This document shows positions 1 through 8,081 of a stretch of DNA of 64,000 nt, one piece after another; position 1 is the stretch's first letter, and every line of letters starts with the position of its first letter. The stretch spans positions 1 through 64,000 of the forward strand of contig NZ_JADPKS010000174.1 in assembly GCF_023074175.1 (NCBI RefSeq). Reading direction: 5' to 3'. Below the pieces are notes generated by a model. It was not told the DNA's origin and made no database searches. It saw only the letters and a list, made by a program, of their open reading frames with translations. Position numbers and translations under genes: made by a program. The DNA comes from Bradyrhizobium sp. 139 (GTDB taxonomy: Bacteria; Pseudomonadota; Alphaproteobacteria; Rhizobiales; Xanthobacteraceae).

Positions 1-95
1 CGGCTACGGGCCGCCCCAGCGCCACTCCGAGCCTAAATCCGTCAAACATTCCGACACGACCGCGTAAGCCGGCGACAAAACAAATAATTGCCCAG

Positions 96-120
96 TCTCT
101 GCGCTCCATCCGGGCTACCA
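96..120. repeat. Partial palindromic intergenic repeat
   Basis: The string GCGCTCCATCCGGGCTACC matches one arm of the palindrome at 5266-5349, so the left edge of the window holds part of the same repeat family. No gene is supported in bases 1-139. Confidence 0.5.
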
Positions 121-139
121 GCGCACGATGGCGGCCGCC

Positions 140-970
140 CTACTTCCCCGTGAAAACCGCCTTCCGCTTCTCGATGAACGCTTGCACGGCTTCCTTGTGA
201 TCGGCGGTCGTGGTCAGGCGGATCAGCCGTTCGGCTTCGTGGTCGCGAGCGGTCTCGAAATCGAACAACAGGGCCTCGTCGAGATTGTCCTTCATGTAGC
301 GCAGCGCCAGACGCGGGCCTTCGGCGAGCGACTTTGCCAGCGCAAAGGCCTCGGCTTGCAGTCTGTCGTCGGGCACGACGCGGTTGACGAGGCCGATGGC
401 TTCGCAGCGCGCTGCGTCAACGCGATCGCCGGTGAACAGCAGCTCGCGCGCCCGCGCGGTGCCGACGAGCCGGGTCAACAGCCAGGCGATGCCGTAATCG
501 CCGCTCAGCGCGATGCGGGCGTAGCCGGTGGCGACGAAGGCCGATTGCGCGGCGATGCGGATGTCGCAGGCCATGGCGATGGCAAGACCCGCGCCGACCG
601 CGGGGCCGGGCAGCGCTGCGATGGTCGGCTTGCGCACCGACACCAGCGCGCCGGTGAGTAGCCGCTGTCGCTCCTGGAGATCGGCGACCTTGTCGTCAAA
701 GGACATTTCGAGCTTGGCTTTGTCGCGATGCGCGCCCATGCCCTTGACGTTGCCGCCGGCACAGAAGGCTTCGCCCGCGCCGGTGATCAGCAGCGCGCCG
801 ACGCTCGGGTTCTCGCCGCAGGTCCGGATCATCGTGCGCAGCGCCGGCGTCAGCGTGTCCGATAGCGAGTTGCGCGCCTCCGGCCGGTTCAGCGTGATCA
901 CGGCGACGCGGTCGCGGATGACGCAGAGGAGTTCATTGGTGCCGGTGTCGATGGTGGTTTCGGTGGTCAT
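140..970 (-). CDS. Enoyl-CoA hydratase/isomerase family protein
   Basis: A 276-residue crotonase-fold protein, likely hydrating or isomerising enoyl-CoA in fatty-acid or related acyl-CoA breakdown. The oxyanion-hole loop GAGEAFCAGG lies at about residues 64-73 and the second CoA-binding loop AALPGPAVGAGLAIA at about 118-132. The catalytic Glu of classical hydratases is not obvious; an Asp in ALSGDYG (about residue 158) takes that region, as in many broad crotonases, so the exact reaction is uncertain. The reading frame stays open further upstream, but the extension runs through a repeat (981-1070), so the ATG at 970 (MTTETT) is the start. An SDR on the same strand lies just upstream. Confidence 0.85.
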   Translation of the reverse strand: MTTETTIDTGTNELLCVIRDRVAVITLNRPEARNSLSDTLTPALRTMIRTCGENPSVGALLITGAGEAFCAGGNVKGMGAHRDKAKLEMSFDDKVADLQERQRLLTGALVSVRKPTIAALPGPAVGAGLAIAMACDIRIAAQSAFVATGYARIALSGDYGIAWLLTRLVGTARARELLFTGDRVDAARCEAIGLVNRVVPDDRLQAEAFALAKSLAEGPRLALRYMKDNLDEALLFDFETARDHEAERLIRLTTTADHKEAVQAFIEKRKAVFTGK

Positions 971-980
971 TGTTTTACCC

Positions 981-1070
981 GCCCTTGTAGAGTGGGCAAA
1001 GCGAAGCGTGCCCACCATTTGTTTCCTCGCCGCTTGTGGTGGGCACGGCGCAATGCGCCTTTGCCCACCA
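981..1070. repeat. GTGGGCA-type palindromic repeat
   Basis: Inverted GTGGGCA/TGCCCAC units, two palindromes in tandem, fill the gap between the two flanking minus-strand genes. A related single unit occurs at 11955-12004. It looks like a REP-type element; no function can be read from it. Confidence 0.6.
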
Positions 1071-1083
1071 CAAGCAGCTCGCC

Positions 1084-1785
1084 TCAAAACTTCTCCACCC
1101 ACGGCCGCAGCTCCAGCTCCCAGCTCCAGGCGCTGCGCGGCTGCTGCAACACGTTCCAATAGCTCTGCGCGATCGCATCGGGATCGAGCATCGAATCCGG
1201 CTTGTCCGCGACTTCCGTCCGCGCCGCGCTCTTGATGCCGCCGTCGATGACGAAATGCGCGACATGGATACCCTGCGGCGAGAGCTCGCGCGCCATGCTC
1301 TGTGCGAGCCCGCGCAGCGCGAACTTGCCCATCGCAAACGACGCTGATTGCGCATAGCCCTTGACGCTGGCGGAGGCGCCGGTGAACAGGATCGCGCCGT
1401 GCTTGTGCGCCAGCATGCGCTTTGCCGCCTGCTGCGCCACCAGGAAGCCGCCATAGGCGCTGACCGCGATGGCTTGCGCGACATCGGCCGGGACCAGATC
1501 GACGAACGGCCCGCGCGCCCGGCCGCTGGCGTTGTAGACGACGACATCTGGCGTGCCGATCTCGCGCTCGACCAGGCCGAACAGGCGCTCGACTTCATCA
1601 GGCTCGGTGGCGTTGCAGGCATAGGCCTTGGCGCCGGTCTCGCTGCAGAGCGCGCCGAGCTTCTCGATTTTTCGCGCGGCGAGTGCGACGCGGATGCCTT
1701 GCGCAGATAGCAGCCGCGCCAGCGAGGCGCTCAAGCCTTCGCCCGCGCCGACAATGAGCGCGATCTTGTACTTTGGGTGTTCCAT
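1084..1785 (-). CDS. SDR family protein with Phe in place of catalytic Tyr
   Basis: A 233-residue Rossmann-fold SDR. The N-terminal dinucleotide motif is VGAGEGLS, a variant of GxxxGxG with Ser at the third Gly. The active-site segment reads GASASVKGYAQSASFAMGK: the usual YxxxK is FAMGK, so the catalytic Tyr is replaced by Phe while the Lys is kept. It may bind nucleotide without classical SDR chemistry, or use another proton donor. It is probably co-transcribed with the downstream enoyl-CoA hydratase (113-bp gap holding repeats), which suggests an acyl-CoA context. Confidence 0.8.
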   Translation of the reverse strand: MEHPKYKIALIVGAGEGLSASLARLLSAQGIRVALAARKIEKLGALCSETGAKAYACNATEPDEVERLFGLVEREIGTPDVVVYNASGRARGPFVDLVPADVAQAIAVSAYGGFLVAQQAAKRMLAHKHGAILFTGASASVKGYAQSASFAMGKFALRGLAQSMARELSPQGIHVAHFVIDGGIKSAARTEVADKPDSMLDPDAIAQSYWNVLQQPRSAWSWELELRPWVEKF

Positions 1786-2027
1786 GGTGTGGTCCCTCGA
1801 CGATAAGGAGCGGCTGATCTATGCATCGCGTGCGAGAACGGCCAGCGACGGCACCGAGGCGCTTGATCACAATTCCGCAGAGCGAATTGCTCCGGCGCGG
1901 CGATCATGCCTCCCTGACAATTTGCGGCTTTATCCACTCTCTCGGCTGGAGCATGATCGACATCATCCAAGGCGGCAAGCGCTAAAGCAGCGCAACTGAC
2001 CGCAGGGCGGAAACGAAGAGGACGATC
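1786..2027. promoter_or_regulatory. Divergent intergenic region
   Basis: This 242-bp gap separates the SDR on the minus strand and the acyl-CoA dehydrogenase on the plus strand, so it must hold both promoters. A GAAGAGGA ribosome-binding site precedes the ATG at 2028. I see no clear operator. Confidence 0.4.
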
Positions 2028-3812
2028 ATGCAAAAGCCGGCCACAGCGCAGCCGAAAAATGTCGCGGCCGAGCAGTCCGGCCTGCTGGCGCCCGATACAT
2101 CAGGCATGAATTTCTACCGCGCCGATCAGGCGCTCACCGATCTGTTGCGGATCCATCTGCCGGAGATGCTGTTCCGCCACATCGAGCCGCATCTCGATCG
2201 CCTCGGTGAACTCGCCGGCGGCCGTCTCGACGACTGTGCGCGGCTGGCCGACCGTCACACGCCGGTGCTGCACCAGCGCGACAAATTCGGCCGCGACGTG
2301 CAATGGATCGAATATCACCCGGCCTATCGCGAACTGGAGAAGGCCGCGTTCGGCGAGTTCGGCATTCACGCGCTCTCGATCCGCAAGGGCATCATGGGCT
2401 GGCCGGACAGATATCCGGTCGTGGCCAAGCACGCCTTTACCTTTCTGTTCAACCAGACCGAATTCGGCATGGGCTGCCCGATCAACGTCACCGACGGCTG
2501 CGCAAAACTGCTGGCGAATTTCGGCAGCGAGGCGCTGAAGGCAAAGTATCTGGACGGCCTGACCTCGACCGACATGAGCAAGCTGACCCAGGGCGGCCAG
2601 TTCATGACCGAGAAGGAAGGTGGCTCCGACGTCGGCATGCTCACGACGACGGCGGTGCAGGAAGGCGACCATTGGCGCCTTTATGGCGAGAAATGGTTCT
2701 GCTCGAATGCGGACGCCAAGGTGGTGATGCTGCTCGCACGCCCCGAAGGGGCCGGCCCCGGCACGCGCGGCGTCGGCCTGTTTCTGATGCCGCGCTTCCT
2801 CGATGACGGTTCGCAGAACCACTACCGGATCGTGCGTCTCAAGGACAAGCTCGGCACGCGCTCGATGGCGTCAGGGGAAATCAAGCTGGAGGGCGCGATC
2901 GCCTACGCAGTCGGCAAGCTCGACCGCGGTTTTGTGCAGATGGCCGAGATGGTGAATTCGTCGCGGCTCTCCAACGGTGTGAAATCCACTGCGCTGATGC
3001 GCCGGGCCTATCACGACGCGATGACGGTGGCCAAGAACCGCGTGGTGTTCGGCAACCGCATCATCGACCTGCCGCTCGGCCGCAGGCAGATGCTGAAGAT
3101 CATGCTGCCGGTCGAGCAGGCGCTGTCGATGAGTTTTCTCACCGCGGACGCGCTCGACCGCGCCGAGGCCGGCAGCCAGGATGCGGCGGCACTTCTTCGC
3201 ATCCTCACCCCGACGCTGAAATTCCGCGCCACGCGCGACGCGCGAAAAGTCTGCGGCGATGCGCTCGAGATGCGCGGCGGCATCGGCTATATCGAGGAAT
3301 TCGCCACCGCGCGGCTGCTGCGCGATGCGCATCTCGGATCGGTCTGGGAAGGTACCGGAAACATCGTCGCGATCGATGCGCTGAGGCGCGCGGTCGGCCG
3401 CCACGGCGCCGAATCCGCGCTCGCCGCCGATCTGCACGCCCGGCTTGATGACAGCGCCTCCGTGCCGCAGGCCTGGCGCGACAATCTGCGCGGCCTCACC
3501 GATCGCGCGGTCGGCTTTGCGCGTGAGGTCGCGAGCAAGGCCGACAACGAAGCTGATGCGCGCCGCGCCACCAGCCTGCTTTATCACGTGGCAAGCGCGG
3601 TGGCGCTCGCCTGGGAAGCGCACCGTATCCACGACATGCGCGGCGATGCGCGGCGGTTACTGCTGTCGCGGCTCGTGATCGACCATCGGGTGTTGCCGAG
3701 CGATCCGTTCCGGCTCACGAAAAATGCCGCGCAAGCGACGATCGCCGCGCTGCTGCTCGGCGAGCGCACGGCCGGCATGAGCGAGGTTGGCGAACTGGTT
3801 CTGGCAGCGTAG
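2028..3812 (+). CDS. Acyl-CoA dehydrogenase
   Basis: A 594-residue flavin acyl-CoA dehydrogenase, longer than the roughly 380-residue core family and closer in size to AidB/FadE-like long forms with an extra C-terminal helical region. It carries the FAD-binding segment KLTQGGQFMTEKEGGSDVG and the C-terminal signature GDALEMRGGIGYIEE followed by RDAHLGSVWEGTGNI, typical of the AidB/isovaleryl-type branch. It likely makes the first oxidation of an acyl-CoA, passing electrons to ETF. The ATG follows GAAGAGGA. The substrate is not decided by sequence; with the neighbouring hydratase and SDR it could form an acyl-CoA degradation set. Confidence 0.88.
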   Translation: MQKPATAQPKNVAAEQSGLLAPDTSGMNFYRADQALTDLLRIHLPEMLFRHIEPHLDRLGELAGGRLDDCARLADRHTPVLHQRDKFGRDVQWIEYHPAYRELEKAAFGEFGIHALSIRKGIMGWPDRYPVVAKHAFTFLFNQTEFGMGCPINVTDGCAKLLANFGSEALKAKYLDGLTSTDMSKLTQGGQFMTEKEGGSDVGMLTTTAVQEGDHWRLYGEKWFCSNADAKVVMLLARPEGAGPGTRGVGLFLMPRFLDDGSQNHYRIVRLKDKLGTRSMASGEIKLEGAIAYAVGKLDRGFVQMAEMVNSSRLSNGVKSTALMRRAYHDAMTVAKNRVVFGNRIIDLPLGRRQMLKIMLPVEQALSMSFLTADALDRAEAGSQDAAALLRILTPTLKFRATRDARKVCGDALEMRGGIGYIEEFATARLLRDAHLGSVWEGTGNIVAIDALRRAVGRHGAESALAADLHARLDDSASVPQAWRDNLRGLTDRAVGFAREVASKADNEADARRATSLLYHVASAVALAWEAHRIHDMRGDARRLLLSRLVIDHRVLPSDPFRLTKNAAQATIAALLLGERTAGMSEVGELVLAA

Positions 3813-3820
3813 GCTCACTT

Positions 3821-4121
3821 CACCTCTCCCATAGGGCTAAGGCGTGCACACATCTTTCGGCCGTTGGTCAGCATCAATAGAAAGCGCAAGTCTTTTCAAT
3901 GATAGCTGACCGACCGCTCTTTGGGCGGTTCCGAAACCTGGGGTCATCTAAGTCCCTGTATTAGATTCCGTTTTTGAGATGTGTGCATGCCTTAGCCCAT
4001 AGGGAGAGGTCGGATCGCGTCAGCGATCCGGGTGAGGGGTTACGCTTGAGCGAGATACCTGAACCCCTCACCCGGAATCGCATCTTCGATGCGCTTCCGA
4101 CCTCTCCCTTCGGGAGAGGTG
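3821..4121. repeat. CCTCTCCC/GGGAGAGG palindromic repeat interrupted by an insertion
   Basis: A repeat of the family also at 13503-13646 and 15986-16126, recognisable by GGGAGAGG, GATCCGGGTGAGGGG and CCCCTCACCCGG blocks. Its left palindrome is split by the 159-bp element at 3837-3995; the restored sequence would read CCTCTCCCATAGGGAGAGG. Confidence 0.75.
3837..3995. mobile_element. MITE-like element with 19-bp inverted ends and 9-bp target duplication
   Basis: The ends are CTAAGGCGTGCACACATCT (3837-3855) and AGATGTGTGCATGCCTTAG (3977-3995), inverted repeats matching at 18 of 19 positions. The sequence CCCATAGGG occurs on both sides (3828-3836 and 3996-4004), as a target-site duplication would. 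The 159-bp element has no coding capacity and also contains an internal imperfect stem (GGTCAGC/GCTGACC). It is a non-autonomous transposon derivative nested in a REP-type repeat. Confidence 0.8.
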
Positions 4122-4162
4122 TAGATACGCCGGACGAAACAACAACAAACGAGGAAACACCG

Positions 4163-5251
4163 ATGAAGGCCGCCGTCCTCTATGAAGTCAACCAGCCGCT
4201 GGTCATCGAGGATGTCAGCCTGCCGAAGCCGGGCCCGCGCGAGGTTCTGATCCGCACGGCGGTCGCCGGCCTCTGCCATTCTGATCTGCACTTCATGGAA
4301 GGCCTCTATCCGCATCCGCTGCCCGCGGTGCTCGGCCATGAATCCGCCGGCGTGGTCGAGCAGGTTGGCTCCGACGTGACCTACGTGAAGCCCGGCGATC
4401 ATGTCGTGACTTGCCTGTCGGTGTTTTGCGGCACCTGCGACAACTGCACCACGGGCCGCACCGTGCTCTGCACCGACACCACCGTAAAACTGCTGCCGGG
4501 TGCCTCCAACCGCATGCAGTGGTCGAAACCCGAGAAGCTGCACCAGTTTCTCAATCTCTCGTCCTTTGCCGAACAGATGCTGGTGCACGAGAATGCGATC
4601 GTCAAAATCAAGAAGGAGATGCCGCTCGATCTCGCCGCGCTGATCGGCTGCGGCGTCATCACCGGCTACGGCGCGGTGGTGAACACGGCGAAGGTGACGG
4701 CCGGCGAGACCGTGGCGGTGATCGGCTGCGGCGGCGTCGGCATGGCCGCGATCAATGGCGCGCAGATCGCCGGTGCCGGCCGCATCATCGCCATCGACAC
4801 CAATCCGGCCAAGCTTCAGCTTGCGACCAAGCTCGGCGCCACCGACATCATCAATCCCGCCGATGGCGACGTGGTGAAGCAAGTGCGCGACCTCACCAAT
4901 GGCGGCGTGCATCATTCCTTCGAGGTGCTCGGCCGCAAGGAGACCGCGGAGCAGGCTTTTGGCATGCTGGCCTCGGGCGGCACCGCCACCATCGTCGGCA
5001 TGATCCCGTTCGGTCAGAAGATCGAGCTGCACGGCTTCGACTTCCTGCGCGAGCGCAGGATCCAGGGCTCCTCGATGGGCTCGAACCATTTTCGCGTGGA
5101 TATGCCGCGGCTGGTTGATTTCTACCTGCGAGGCCGGTTGCATCTGGAGGACTGGATTTCGGCCAAGCTGAAGCTGTCCGAGATCAACGAGGGCTTTGCC
5201 AACATGAAAGCCGGCAAGACGCTGCGCAGCGTGATCATGTTTGATAGCTGA
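4163..5251 (+). CDS. Zinc-dependent alcohol dehydrogenase
   Basis: A 362-residue medium-chain, zinc-binding alcohol dehydrogenase of the class III/AdhC-like type. The catalytic-zinc ligands are suggested by GLCHSDLHF and GHESAGVVE; the structural zinc set by CGTCDNCTTGRTVLC. The NAD-binding motif is GCGGVGMAA. It oxidises an alcohol or a thiol adduct of an aldehyde; the exact substrate is unknown. The frame is open upstream into repeat DNA, but GAGGAAA before the ATG at 4163 and the conserved start MKAAVL fix the start there. Confidence 0.88.
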   Translation: MKAAVLYEVNQPLVIEDVSLPKPGPREVLIRTAVAGLCHSDLHFMEGLYPHPLPAVLGHESAGVVEQVGSDVTYVKPGDHVVTCLSVFCGTCDNCTTGRTVLCTDTTVKLLPGASNRMQWSKPEKLHQFLNLSSFAEQMLVHENAIVKIKKEMPLDLAALIGCGVITGYGAVVNTAKVTAGETVAVIGCGGVGMAAINGAQIAGAGRIIAIDTNPAKLQLATKLGATDIINPADGDVVKQVRDLTNGGVHHSFEVLGRKETAEQAFGMLASGGTATIVGMIPFGQKIELHGFDFLRERRIQGSSMGSNHFRVDMPRLVDFYLRGRLHLEDWISAKLKLSEINEGFANMKAGKTLRSVIMFDS

Positions 5252-5265
5252 TCGAGGGCATTCCT

Positions 5266-5349
5266 CGTAGCCCGGATGGAGCGCAGCGCAATCCGGGATC
5301 TTTCGCGGACAGGCTGTCCCGGATTTCGCTGCGCTCCATCCGGGCTACA
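5266..5349. repeat. REP-like palindrome (GTAGCCCGGATGGAGCG type)
   Basis: GTAGCCCGGATGGAGCGCAG and CTGCGCTCCATCCGGGCTAC are inverted about a short centre, giving a strong hairpin just downstream of the alcohol dehydrogenase stop. It may act as a transcription end or mRNA stabiliser, but it belongs to a repeat family. Confidence 0.7.
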
Positions 5350-5377
5350 TGCGGCGCCCCCGGAATTGGTTTGCTCC

Positions 5378-5464
5378 GTCATTGCGAGGCGCCCTTGCGA
5401 CGAAGCAAATCCAGATTTTTTCCGCGGCGGCGGTCTGGATTGCGTCGTTTCGCTCGCAATGACG
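5378..5464. repeat. REP-like palindrome (CGTCATTGCGAGG type)
   Basis: CGTCATTGCGAG at the left and CTCGCAATGACG at the right bracket the unit. A related, longer copy lies at 10881-10997. It fills the gap between the convergent alcohol dehydrogenase and amidase genes. Confidence 0.7.
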
Positions 5465-5472
5465 AGAGAACA

Positions 5473-6945
5473 CTAATCATCGAACAGCTTCGGCGGCACG
5501 AACCCGCCGAACTCGCGCTCGATCAGTTCGGCGAGTTTCAGGGGTGTCCTGTCCTCGAGGAAGGGCCCGATGATCTGCACGCCGACTGGCAAGCCGTCCT
5601 TCGACAGACCGAGCGGAATAGCCGTTGCAGGCAGGCCCGTCAGCGTGGCGATGCCGGGCCAGGCCAGCTGGTCCGGATAAACATGGTCCTTGCCGTCGAT
5701 GTCGATCCGGCGCTTCTCCTGCTCCGGCGAATGATCATGGGGATAGGCCGGGGTGGGCATGATCGGGCAGATCACCGCATCGAACGTCCTGAACAATTGC
5801 CGCCATTGCGCGCGCAGGCCGGCGCGAGCGCCCTCGTCGAACACCCAGGCCTGATGTGTGCTGGTCATGCCGCGCAGCCGCTCGGCAGAAAGGCTCTTGT
5901 CCTCGGGTGAGAGCTGCGCCGCCCCGGCACGCGCGCCGGCGAGAATGTCCGGCGGAAAGAAGGCGCCCAGAAAGCTCATCAGCATGCGCATGTAGAGGCG
6001 AGAGGCATCCGTGAAGTCGGGAAACAGCGGACTTTCGCGCGCGATGCTCGCACCTGCGCGCGACAATCGGTCCGCCAGCTTCTCGATCGCGCCGCGAATG
6101 TCTGCATTCGCAGGCAGCAACGGGTGACTGTCGATCACCAGCACGCGGAAATCCCTCAGCTCCTGGTGTCGCGCATCCGGCAGCGCGAGCTTGTAACCGA
6201 CGCCGAGGTCCAGCGGATCCGGGCCTGCCATCACGTCCAGCAGCAGGGTCAGATCGGCCGCACTCCGCGCCATCGGACCGATCACCGCCATATCGCGCTC
6301 CATCGGGATGGCTGGAAATGGTGGCGGCGTATGGCCACGCGTTGGACAGAGACCGTAGGTTGGCTTGTGAGCATAGACGCCGCAATGGAAGGCGGGCACG
6401 CGCAGCGAGCCGCCAATATCGGATCCGAGCGAGAGCGGTCCGTAGCCTGCCGCGAGGGCCGCAGACGAGCCGCCCGACGAGCCGCCGGGCGTGCGGCCGA
6501 GATCGAACGGATTGTTCGTCGTGCCGTAGATCTCGTTGTAGCTCTGCCAATCCCCGAGCCCAACGGGAACGTTGGTCTTGCCGAGGATGACGCCGCCGGC
6601 GTTCTTCACCCGGGTGATGGACAGCGCGTCCTCCGTCGGCTTGAAATCCTTCTGCGGCGTCCAGCCCCAGGTCGTCGGCAGGCCGGCGACGTTGTAGGAT
6701 TCCTTGATCGTCACCGGCAGGCCGAGCAGCGGCTTCCTCTCTCCGCGTGCCAGCGCCGCATCCGCTTCGCGCGCCGCGCCGAGCGCGCGGTCAAAGTCCC
6801 TGACGCAGATCGCGTTGACCTTGCCGTCGTGACGCTCGATGCGATCGATCGCATCCTGCGCAAGCTCGACCGCGGAGACCTTCTTCGCGGCCAACGCCGC
6901 CGACAACTCGAGCGCGCTCTTGAAACTCCATTCCGATTTGGCCAC
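5473..6945 (-). CDS. Amidase (amidase-signature family)
   Basis: A 490-residue amidase-signature hydrolase. It has the catalytic Lys in VTIKESYNV (about residue 84) and the Gly/Ser-rich signature GGSSGGSSAALAAG followed by GSDIGGSLRVPA, which supplies the Ser-cisSer-Lys triad. It hydrolyses a carboxylic amide to acid and ammonia; length and lack of GatCAB partners nearby argue for a catabolic amidase rather than GatA. The start is GTG at 6945, supported by AGGAG six bases upstream. Confidence 0.88.
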   Translation of the reverse strand: MAKSEWSFKSALELSAALAAKKVSAVELAQDAIDRIERHDGKVNAICVRDFDRALGAAREADAALARGERKPLLGLPVTIKESYNVAGLPTTWGWTPQKDFKPTEDALSITRVKNAGGVILGKTNVPVGLGDWQSYNEIYGTTNNPFDLGRTPGGSSGGSSAALAAGYGPLSLGSDIGGSLRVPAFHCGVYAHKPTYGLCPTRGHTPPPFPAIPMERDMAVIGPMARSAADLTLLLDVMAGPDPLDLGVGYKLALPDARHQELRDFRVLVIDSHPLLPANADIRGAIEKLADRLSRAGASIARESPLFPDFTDASRLYMRMLMSFLGAFFPPDILAGARAGAAQLSPEDKSLSAERLRGMTSTHQAWVFDEGARAGLRAQWRQLFRTFDAVICPIMPTPAYPHDHSPEQEKRRIDIDGKDHVYPDQLAWPGIATLTGLPATAIPLGLSKDGLPVGVQIIGPFLEDRTPLKLAELIEREFGGFVPPKLFDD

Positions 6946-7042
6946 GACATGCTCCTGCGTTTCGTTGAAGGGATGATGCGCAGTTTGGCCAAATGCTGCA
7001 ACCGCCGTTTGATCGCGATTGCCATGCGAAGGGATGGATGGC

Positions 7043-8014
7043 CTACGCCGCTCCGATCAATATCCCCACCGCCAGCACGATCGCGCCGCCGAGCACGATC
7101 TGGAATACCGCCTGGAGGAACGGCGTGTCCATGTAGCGCGCGCGGATGAAGGCGATCGCCCACAATTCGAAGAACACGACGATGCCGGCGATTCCCGTTG
7201 CGATCCAGAACGCGTTGGCCCAGCTATCGGGCACGAGATAGGGCAAGGTGTGCCCGAGCCCGCCGAGCGTCGTCATCAAGCCGCAGGTGAGACCGCGCAG
7301 CCAGGGCGAACCGCGCCCCGTGAGCGAGCCGTCATCGGACAGCGCTTCCGCGAATCCCATGCTGATGCCCGCGCCGATCGAAGCGGCAAGGCCGACCAGG
7401 AACGCCTGCCAGTTCAGGTGCGTGGCGAAGGCGGCCGCAAACAGCGGCGCCAGCGTCGAGACCGATCCGTCCATCAGGCCGGCGAGGCCCGGCTGCACAT
7501 ATTGCAGTACGAACATGCGGCGGTTGGTGCGGTCTTCCTCCGCGCGCACGTCGGAACTCAGGATCTGGTCCGTCAGCTTCGCGGCGGTCTCTTCGTGGCC
7601 CTTCTCGGCTTCGGCGAGATCGCCGAGCAGGCGGCGCACGCCGACATCCTGCGCCTGCTCTGCCGCCTTCACGTAAAAGCGCTCGGCCTGCATTTCCATG
7701 GTCTCGACCTCCCTGCGGATGGTGTCGAGCGACAGGTTCTTGGTGAGCCAGACCGGGCGGCGGCGCAGGAAGCCCTTGACGTCCTCGCGACGGATCGGAG
7801 GCAAATGCGGACCGAAGCGCTGCTCGTACATCTTCAGCAGCATGTGACGGTGGCCGCGCTCCTCCTCGGCCATCTGCTCGAAGATCTTGGCCGAGTCCGG
7901 GTAGCGGTCCTTCAGATCCTCGGCGAAGCTCATGTAGATGCGGCTGTCCTCCTCCTCGGAAGAGATCGCGACCGCCAGCACCTCGCGCTCGGTCAGATCG
8001 GCAAAGTTCTTCAC
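7043..8014 (-). CDS. mbfA: Rubrerythrin-VIT1 membrane iron exporter, MbfA type
   Basis: A 323-residue two-domain protein. The N-terminal half is a ferritin/rubrerythrin-like four-helix domain with diiron motifs EEEDSRIY, EEERGHRH, EMQAERFY and AEKGHEE. The C-terminal half is a CCC1/VIT1 transporter with about five membrane segments (LFAAAFATHLNWQAFLVG onward). This architecture is known as MbfA, an inner-membrane iron exporter protecting against iron and peroxide stress in Bradyrhizobium and Agrobacterium. The start is GTG at 8014. A perfect Irr-box lies 21-39 bp upstream, so the gene should be repressed by Irr when iron is low. Confidence 0.92.
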   Translation of the reverse strand: MKNFADLTEREVLAVAISSEEEDSRIYMSFAEDLKDRYPDSAKIFEQMAEEERGHRHMLLKMYEQRFGPHLPPIRREDVKGFLRRRPVWLTKNLSLDTIRREVETMEMQAERFYVKAAEQAQDVGVRRLLGDLAEAEKGHEETAAKLTDQILSSDVRAEEDRTNRRMFVLQYVQPGLAGLMDGSVSTLAPLFAAAFATHLNWQAFLVGLAASIGAGISMGFAEALSDDGSLTGRGSPWLRGLTCGLMTTLGGLGHTLPYLVPDSWANAFWIATGIAGIVVFFELWAIAFIRARYMDTPFLQAVFQIVLGGAIVLAVGILIGAA

Positions 8015-8034
8015 GGCGCGGCCCTGCCTCGACA

Positions 8035-8053
8035 GTTTAGAATTATTCTAAAC
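8035..8053 (-). promoter_or_regulatory. Irr box (iron control element) of mbfA
   Basis: GTTTAGAATTATTCTAAAC is a perfect palindrome with 9-bp arms around a single T. It matches the rhizobial ICE/Irr-box pattern TTTAGAA-N3-TTCTAAA and sits immediately upstream of the mbfA start, a position suited to repression by Irr. Confidence 0.88.
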
Positions 8054-8081
8054 TATAGGGCGCCGCGGTTCCCGGGTCAAA

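Noticed and set aside
528..1235. Long plus-strand open frames opposite the enoyl-CoA hydratase
   Set aside because: High-GC antisense shadows with Arg/Ser/Ala-rich translations and no family motifs.
5266..5464. Possible CRISPR-like repeats
   Set aside because: The units are palindromic REP-type elements, not regularly spaced direct repeats, and no cas gene is near.
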